9,681 nucleotides of DNA. It comes from Helicobacteraceae bacterium. GTDB taxonomy: Bacteria > Campylobacterota > Campylobacteria > Campylobacterales > Sulfurimonadaceae. Positions 6,485 to 9,681 of this stretch are shown here, piece by piece. Each line of letters starts with the position of its first letter. Position 1 is the first letter of the stretch. The translations under genes and the position numbers were made by a program. A model generated the notes under the pieces. It saw only the letters and a program-made list of their open reading frames with translations. It had not been told where the DNA came from and made no database searches. Location of the stretch: the NCBI GenBank assembly GCA_027061425.1, contig JALSUN010000121.1, forward strand, positions 1 to 9,681, given 5' to 3'.

Positions 6485-7108
6485 CTAAAGATGTATTTGT
6501 AGACGCACGATACCCGGTCGTCCATACTCTTCTTCATATTGAGCACTACGACGTTCATCTATTACTTCAAAACCAAGTTTTTTATACACTATGAGAACCT
6601 CAACAGAACCTATTTCTATCATAGTCTGCACCATGCGGTACCCTTTTAAACGGGCAGTTAAAAGAGACTTTTGTACCAACTCTTTTAAGATGGAGAACTC
6701 ATGATAATCTGTATGAACACTCATAAAATCGAGTAAAAAAGTCTTTTTATCAAACTGAGGTTCGACCAGACGATAAGAGGCCAAACGCTGTTCGTAACTG
6801 CCATCACAGCCTAATTCAGCCATAGCTTTAGTGAAAATCTCATGCGTTGAGAGTCTCGGTTCATAACCACACAGGGTACCGGCATAACTACCATCAACAT
6901 CTGCAATTAAGAAGTTTGTATAATGACAGTAACTTTTAGTTTGAGTAGTAGTGAGTTTTTCTAAACGTGCTTGTAACACTTTTGTATCGTTAGTGTTAAA
7001 GACTACATCAAAGAGACCTTTGCCTTTGCCTGAGCGTGAGCTCTCTATCATTGCGGCTGCTAAAAGGGGGGCATCTTTCTCTGTTGCTTTTCTGATTTTA
7101 ATATTCAT
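6485..7108 (-). CDS. GNAT-like N-acyltransferase, divergent acetyl-CoA site
   Basis: A 207-residue protein with the layout of a GNAT acetyltransferase. It opens with MNIKIRKATEKDAPLLAAAM, typical of the first strand and helix. A central strand FLLDFMSVHTDY (about 124-135) leads into a long helix (about 139-156), and VYKKLGFEVIDERRS (about 174-188) is a good motif B ending. The acetyl-CoA pyrophosphate loop, normally R/Q-x-x-G-x-G/A, reads YHEFSI here and lacks the glycines, so catalysis or cofactor use may be altered. No substrate can be named. The ATG has AAGGA eight bases upstream. The gene lies directly upstream of nhaC; its TAG stop is part of the nhaC ribosome-binding site, so the two are probably co-transcribed and translationally coupled. 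Confidence 0.75.
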   Translation of the reverse strand: MNIKIRKATEKDAPLLAAAMIESSRSGKGKGLFDVVFNTNDTKVLQARLEKLTTTQTKSYCHYTNFLIADVDGSYAGTLCGYEPRLSTHEIFTKAMAELGCDGSYEQRLASYRLVEPQFDKKTFLLDFMSVHTDYHEFSILKELVQKSLLTARLKGYRMVQTMIEIGSVEVLIVYKKLGFEVIDERRSAQYEEEYGRPGIVRLQIHL

Positions 7109-7150
7109 ACAGCATATCCTTCTTTAGAGGTAATACAAATCGTGTAATTG

Positions 7151-7156
7151 GTTATA
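7151..7156 (-). promoter_or_regulatory. possible -10 box for the GNAT-like/nhaC pair
   Basis: TATAAC on the minus strand, about 43 bases upstream of the ATG at 7108. It would give a leader of about 36 bases including the AAGGA site. A plus-strand TATAAT overlaps it at 7153-7158. Weak evidence. Confidence 0.25.
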
Positions 7157-7188
7157 ATTCATTAAACAGATATCCTGATGCTTTGTCA

Positions 7189-7194
7189 TATAAT
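7189..7194 (+). promoter_or_regulatory. possible -10 box for the L,D-transpeptidase gene
   Basis: A consensus TATAAT 48 bases upstream of the ATG at 7243, which would give a leader of about 42 bases. No good -35 box. A second TATAAT at 7153-7158 is an alternative. The ribosome-binding site of this gene is weak (AAGTAAG). Confidence 0.4.
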
Positions 7195-7242
7195 GACTTT
7201 TAAGAGCTAGAGATATCTTAAACTCAAGTAAGTGTACCACAG

Positions 7243-7950
7243 ATGAAACAAATAACAAAACTTTTTAGCCTACTTTTTTTAAGCACCTCATTTCTTGGTG
7301 CAAATGAGCAACTTATCTTGGTACTCAGCCAGGATTTCAACGATACGCATGGCCAACTCACACGTTACGAACGTACCAACAAAACATATCTACCTGTTTC
7401 TAAACCTATCACTGTAAACCTTGGTCGCAGTGGTTTGGCTTGGGGTCTTGGGCTAGAAGGATTTACCACACAGTCTCATGAACCACATAAAAGAGAAGGC
7501 GATGGTAAAGCACCTGCTGGAATCTTTAAAATCACAGAAGCTTTTGGTTATGCCCCTGCCCTTCACACTAAAATGCCCTATATCCAGGCCAAACCATCCC
7601 TCATTTGTGTTGATGATGTCACCGCGTCAAGCTACAACACCTTCATCGAACATAACAGCTCCCATCCTCCTAAAAGTTTTGAGTGGATGCACCGTCAAGA
7701 TGATCTTTACAAAATAGGTCTCATAGTTGCCCACAATGTTGAAAGAGAGAGAGGGGCTGGTTCATGTATCTTTTTTCACATCCAGAAAGCGGACAACGCA
7801 CCGACTGCAGGGTGTAGTGCCATGAAAGAGCGTGATCTAAAAGACATCATCTCTTGGCTAGATCCCACCAAAAAGCCCAAGCTTGTTCAAATACCGCGCA
7901 GCTATTGTACGCAGGCTCAAGAGCTCTTTCCTGGACTCATCTGTCACTAA
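7243..7950 (+). CDS. exported L,D-transpeptidase (YkuD) family protein
   Basis: A 235-residue exported protein with a YkuD catalytic domain. Such enzymes use a Cys nucleophile to make 3-3 cross-links, attach proteins, or trim tetrapeptides in peptidoglycan. A signal peptide covers residues 1-20 (basic MKQITK, hydrophobic core, LGA before NEQ). Domain landmarks are GRSGLAWG (61-68), the GDGKAPAGIF loop (87-95), and the active-site stretch HIQKADNAPTAGCSA with His179 and Cys191. This matches the H-x11-Cys layout and the GC[S/T] core of YkuD. It resembles the YafK/DpaA-like or Csd6-like shape-related proteins more than the LysM-bearing cross-linkers, since no LysM or other wall-binding domain is present. 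Monocistronic: divergent from the GNAT-like gene and convergent with a small ORF that overlaps its 3' end. Confidence 0.9.
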   Translation: MKQITKLFSLLFLSTSFLGANEQLILVLSQDFNDTHGQLTRYERTNKTYLPVSKPITVNLGRSGLAWGLGLEGFTTQSHEPHKREGDGKAPAGIFKITEAFGYAPALHTKMPYIQAKPSLICVDDVTASSYNTFIEHNSSHPPKSFEWMHRQDDLYKIGLIVAHNVERERGAGSCIFFHIQKADNAPTAGCSAMKERDLKDIISWLDPTKKPKLVQIPRSYCTQAQELFPGLICH

Positions 7951-8064
7951 GGCACCTTTATTAGAGCGGCACTTTATATAAAGTGCCGCTTGCGATACCG
8001 TAATATCAGGATAACGTTCAAGGATTTCTAAAAGTTTTTGATGATCTTTCGAACCTATTTTCAT
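7858..8064 (-). CDS. small hypothetical ORF, 68 codons, overlapping the L,D-transpeptidase 3' end
   Basis: An unrecognised small frame. In its favour, the ATG at 8064 is preceded by TAAGGAG at seven bases, one of the best ribosome-binding sites in the window, and the first 32 residues (MKIGSKDHQKLLEILERYPD then ITVSQAALYIKC) look like two short helices. Against it, residues about 25-33 are encoded by a 26-bp perfect palindrome, and the last 31 codons are antisense to the end of the convergent L,D-transpeptidase gene, so that part is probably a by-product of the other frame. It may be a decayed gene whose 5' end survives, a real small protein, or a leader peptide. It follows the terminator of the peroxidase gene, so it would need its own promoter. 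Confidence 0.4.
   Translation of the reverse strand: MKIGSKDHQKLLEILERYPDITVSQAALYIKCRSNKGALVTDESRKELLSLRTIAARYLNKLGLFGGI
7965..7990. repeat. 26-bp perfect palindrome between convergent genes
   Basis: Eleven-base arms AGCGGCACTTT and AAAGTGCCGCT around ATAT, perfectly self-complementary. It starts 15 bases after the L,D-transpeptidase stop codon and lies inside the small minus-strand ORF. A stem-loop here could protect or end the plus-strand mRNA, but no T-run follows on either side, so it is not a standard intrinsic terminator. GGCACCTTTAT at 7951-7961 repeats the left-arm sequence with one extra base and could compete for the right arm. Confidence 0.7.
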
Positions 8065-8117
8065 ACATATCTCCTTATAAAAGAAGTATGCTAAAAATAT
8101 ATGTAGATTTTGTGGCT

Positions 8118-8145
8118 AAAAGAGCTTTTTCTAAAAAGCTCTTTT
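8118..8145 (-). terminator. intrinsic terminator of the cytochrome c peroxidase gene
   Basis: Thirteen-base perfectly complementary arms (AAAAGAGCTTTTT and AAAAAGCTCTTTT) separated by two bases, five bases after the peroxidase stop codon. The stem ends in TTTT on both strands. In the plus direction the T-run continues as TTTTATTATT, so it may also stop rightward read-through into the antisense of the peroxidase gene. Confidence 0.8.
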
Positions 8146-8149
8146 ATTA

Positions 8150-9163
8150 TTACTTTACATTAGGACGTGGTGTTTTGTCTGTTGATGCCGGAAGCATTGG
8201 GTAATCCACTTTTGGTTTACGACCTTCCAATGCTTTCAAGAATGTCTCTATGGAAGCCGCATCTTTGTCAGAGACATTCACACCAAGCTGAATACGTCCC
8301 ATCTCTTGGATCGCCTCTTTTAGACTCCAAATAGCACCATTATGAAAGTATGGCGCTGTCTCCGTGATGTTACGAAGTGTTGGTGTCTTGACCATATTGT
8401 TTTTGTCACCTTTAAAGTCACCCACTTTGGCATATTTGTACGGTGCGATCAGTGCAAAACCTTGCATACCGCCACCGACTGCTATGCCGTTATGACAAGA
8501 GGTACAACCTGTATTGATAAAAGTTTTCAGACCCTCTTTTTCAGCACTGCTTAACGCTTTTTCATCGCCGTTCAGATAGTCATCAAAACGTGATGGTGTT
8601 ACCAAAGTACGTTCGAAAAGACCGATAGTGTCGGTAATAGAGTTAAAATCGATCTTAACATTTTTTCCATACGCTTTTTTGAACTCTGCTACATACTCAG
8701 GCATAGAGTTGACGACTTTAGAAATATGTTCTTTAGTCGCGGCCATCTCAGGTGGTGCCAGTGTTGGTCCTTTAGCCTGATCTTCGAGGTCTGGGCTGCG
8801 TCCATCCCAAAACTGCTTCTCTGCAAAAACTGCATTGTAAACAGTAGGAGAGTTCAAATGGTGTGGGTTGGCTGTCCAGCCATGACCGATGGCAGCACTT
8901 ACACCATCATCTCCACCTTCTCCAAGGTTATGACAGAAGTTACAACTGATCAAACCGCTTTTTGAAAGACGTGGATCAAAATAGAGTTTTTTACCCAGCT
9001 CTATTTTCTCCGGGGTCAGATGGTTTTTAGGGTTGTCCACCAGCTTCATCACTTCTGCATGTTTTGCGGGTATCGCTACAAGACCAGCATCTTTTGCCTG
9101 CTTGGCCAACGGTGATGCCATCACCGTGGCACCCATAGCTACTGATAACAGTAAATATTTCAT
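8150..9163 (-). CDS. periplasmic di-heme cytochrome c peroxidase
   Basis: A 337-residue CcpA/MauG-superfamily peroxidase that reduces H2O2 to water in the periplasm with electrons from small c-type cytochromes. A signal peptide (about residues 1-16, MKYLLLSVAMGATVMA) directs export. There are two CxxCH heme sites: CNFCH (74-78, low-potential domain) and CTSCH (220-224, electron-accepting domain). Family landmarks are LNSPTVYNAVF then FWDGRSPDLEDQA (103-130), the P-P-E-M segment (137-140), TPTLRNITETAPYFHNGA (260-277) and a candidate heme ligand Met288 in EMGRIQLG. Length is normal for bacterial CcpA. AAGGA stands seven bases before the ATG. It is divergent from the perR-like gene and followed by a strong terminator, so it is a single-gene unit. 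Confidence 0.97.
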   Translation of the reverse strand: MKYLLLSVAMGATVMASPLAKQAKDAGLVAIPAKHAEVMKLVDNPKNHLTPEKIELGKKLYFDPRLSKSGLISCNFCHNLGEGGDDGVSAAIGHGWTANPHHLNSPTVYNAVFAEKQFWDGRSPDLEDQAKGPTLAPPEMAATKEHISKVVNSMPEYVAEFKKAYGKNVKIDFNSITDTIGLFERTLVTPSRFDDYLNGDEKALSSAEKEGLKTFINTGCTSCHNGIAVGGGMQGFALIAPYKYAKVGDFKGDKNNMVKTPTLRNITETAPYFHNGAIWSLKEAIQEMGRIQLGVNVSDKDAASIETFLKALEGRKPKVDYPMLPASTDKTPRPNVK

Positions 9164-9192
9164 TTTTCGTCCTTTTTTTGTTTGTTGATGAA

Positions 9193-9198
9193 AGTATA
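9193..9198 (-). promoter_or_regulatory. predicted -10 box of the cytochrome c peroxidase promoter
   Basis: TATACT on the minus strand, 30 bases upstream of the ATG at 9163. Transcription would start near 9186 and give a short leader that includes the AAGGA site. The expected -35 position (9216-9221) lies inside the palindrome at 9212-9234. Confidence 0.5.
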
Positions 9199-9211
9199 AA
9201 GTAATTAAACT

Positions 9212-9234
9212 TAAATAATAATTTTTATTATTTA
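9212..9234. promoter_or_regulatory. 23-bp palindrome, candidate PerR/Fur box
   Basis: TAAATAATAA-TTT-TTATTATTTA: perfect 10-base arms around three T's, in the spacer between the peroxidase gene and the perR-like gene. It is AT-only and shaped like the Fur/PerR operators (TTATAATnATTATAA type). It covers the expected -35 of the peroxidase promoter, so binding would repress it. A related TTATTATTATTTTTAT follows at 9236-9251 and could be a second, weaker site nearer perR. AT-rich spacers form such palindromes by chance more easily, but the context supports a real site. Confidence 0.6.
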
Positions 9235-9262
9235 GTTATTATTATTTTTATAGTTACTCTGT

Positions 9263-9268
9263 TATAAT
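9263..9268 (+). promoter_or_regulatory. predicted -10 box of the perR-like gene, giving little or no leader
   Basis: A consensus TATAAT ending only six bases before the ATG at 9275. Transcription would begin at or beside the start codon. TATAGT at 9249-9254 is a possible alternative with a leader of about 14 bases. Confidence 0.45.
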
Positions 9269-9274
9269 GTCATC

Positions 9275-9681
9275 ATGAATTACATAGAACAATTAAAAGC
9301 CCATGCGCTCAAAGTGACACCACAAAGAATGGCTATCTTGGAAGAGATAGAAGCCGCAGGTCACATCGATGTCGACCATCTCTACGAGATACTCCGTATG
9401 AGTTTTCCCTCTATCTCACTAGCTACTGTCTACAAAAATGTCAACCAGATGTATGAGCTGAAGATCCTCGAGGCTATCAAAGTCCCCAACCATAAGCTTC
9501 AGTATGAGATCAGTAAAGAACCCCACATCCACCTGGCTTGTGACAGTTGTGGTTCTGTAATAGATATGAAACAATGTATAGGAGAGCTTATCGATTCTGC
9601 TGAAAATGAAAGTGGTTATAGACTCAACCATTCGACCGTGGTCCTTAATGGTCTCTGTCCAAGCTGTCAGGAGAAAAGTGC
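9275..9681 (+). CDS. perR: PerR-type Fur-family transcriptional regulator (3' end cut by window edge)
   Basis: 135 codons of a Fur-superfamily metal-dependent repressor are visible; the stop lies just beyond the window. The winged-helix DNA-binding domain covers about 1-75, with VTPQRMAILEEI (14-25) and recognition helix SISLATVYKNVNQM (46-59). The dimerisation domain carries structural-zinc pairs Cys89/Cys92 and Cys128/Cys131. Aligning by eye to B. subtilis PerR, its metal ligands His37, His91, His93 and Asp104 correspond to His30, His84, His86 and Asp97 here; Asp85 corresponds to Glu78. The Asp at the 104 position is the residue that marks PerR over Fur, so a peroxide sensor is favoured. 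Divergence from a peroxidase gene agrees. No other start codon exists between the in-frame TAG at 9251 and the ATG at 9275, and no ribosome-binding site precedes the ATG. Confidence 0.9.
   Translation, partial: MNYIEQLKAHALKVTPQRMAILEEIEAAGHIDVDHLYEILRMSFPSISLATVYKNVNQMYELKILEAIKVPNHKLQYEISKEPHIHLACDSCGSVIDMKQCIGELIDSAENESGYRLNHSTVVLNGLCPSCQEKS

Noticed and set aside
9419..9631. Minus-strand 70-codon open frame at the right end
   Set aside because: It is antisense to the PerR-like gene, whose zinc and DNA-binding motifs are clear on the plus strand.

Overview
The window looks like chromosomal DNA from a free-living Campylobacterota (epsilonproteobacterial) relative of Sulfurovum or Sulfurimonas. 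This is judged from the protein content (fused HisIE, a PerR-type regulator beside a di-heme cytochrome c peroxidase, ATP-dependent PEP carboxykinase, NhaC antiporter), AT-rich spacers and TATAAT-type -10 boxes without good -35 boxes. The genus is an inference. No insertion sequence, CRISPR array, rRNA or tRNA was seen, and no gene-free stretch exceeds 300 bases.

Layout: (1) 1-588, minus: the N-terminal 196 residues of an aldehyde dehydrogenase that runs off the left edge. (2) 702-1154, plus: a truncated hemoglobin, divergent from it. (3) 3127-1196, minus: a tight cluster dedA-like / hisIE / beta-carbonic anhydrase. (4) 3128-3313: a spacer dominated by a striking 109-nt hairpin (3208-3316) whose last bases form the pckA stop codon. 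(5) 4897-3314, minus: pckA with its own promoter. (6) 7108-5105, minus: a GNAT-like protein and an NhaC antiporter whose natural N-terminus seems to begin at an ATA codon. (7) 7243-7950, plus: an exported YkuD-type L,D-transpeptidase, convergent with a doubtful 68-codon ORF containing a 26-bp perfect palindrome. (8) 9163-8150, minus: a periplasmic di-heme peroxidase, divergent from a perR-like gene (9275 to the right edge) that seems to lack a 5' leader.

How the genes fit together: the right end is a self-contained peroxide-response unit. The peroxidase and its probable repressor share a 111-bp spacer with a 23-bp palindrome lying over the expected -35 of the peroxidase promoter. The left and centre hold housekeeping metabolism: histidine synthesis, CO2/bicarbonate exchange, PEP/oxaloacetate interconversion and ion homeostasis. 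The most unusual items are the 109-nt hairpin, which pairs much better as plus-strand RNA than as minus-strand RNA, and the ATA start of nhaC.

Several starts were moved to fit ribosome-binding sites: carbonic anhydrase to 1849, hisIE to 2557, pckA to 4897 and nhaC to 6475.
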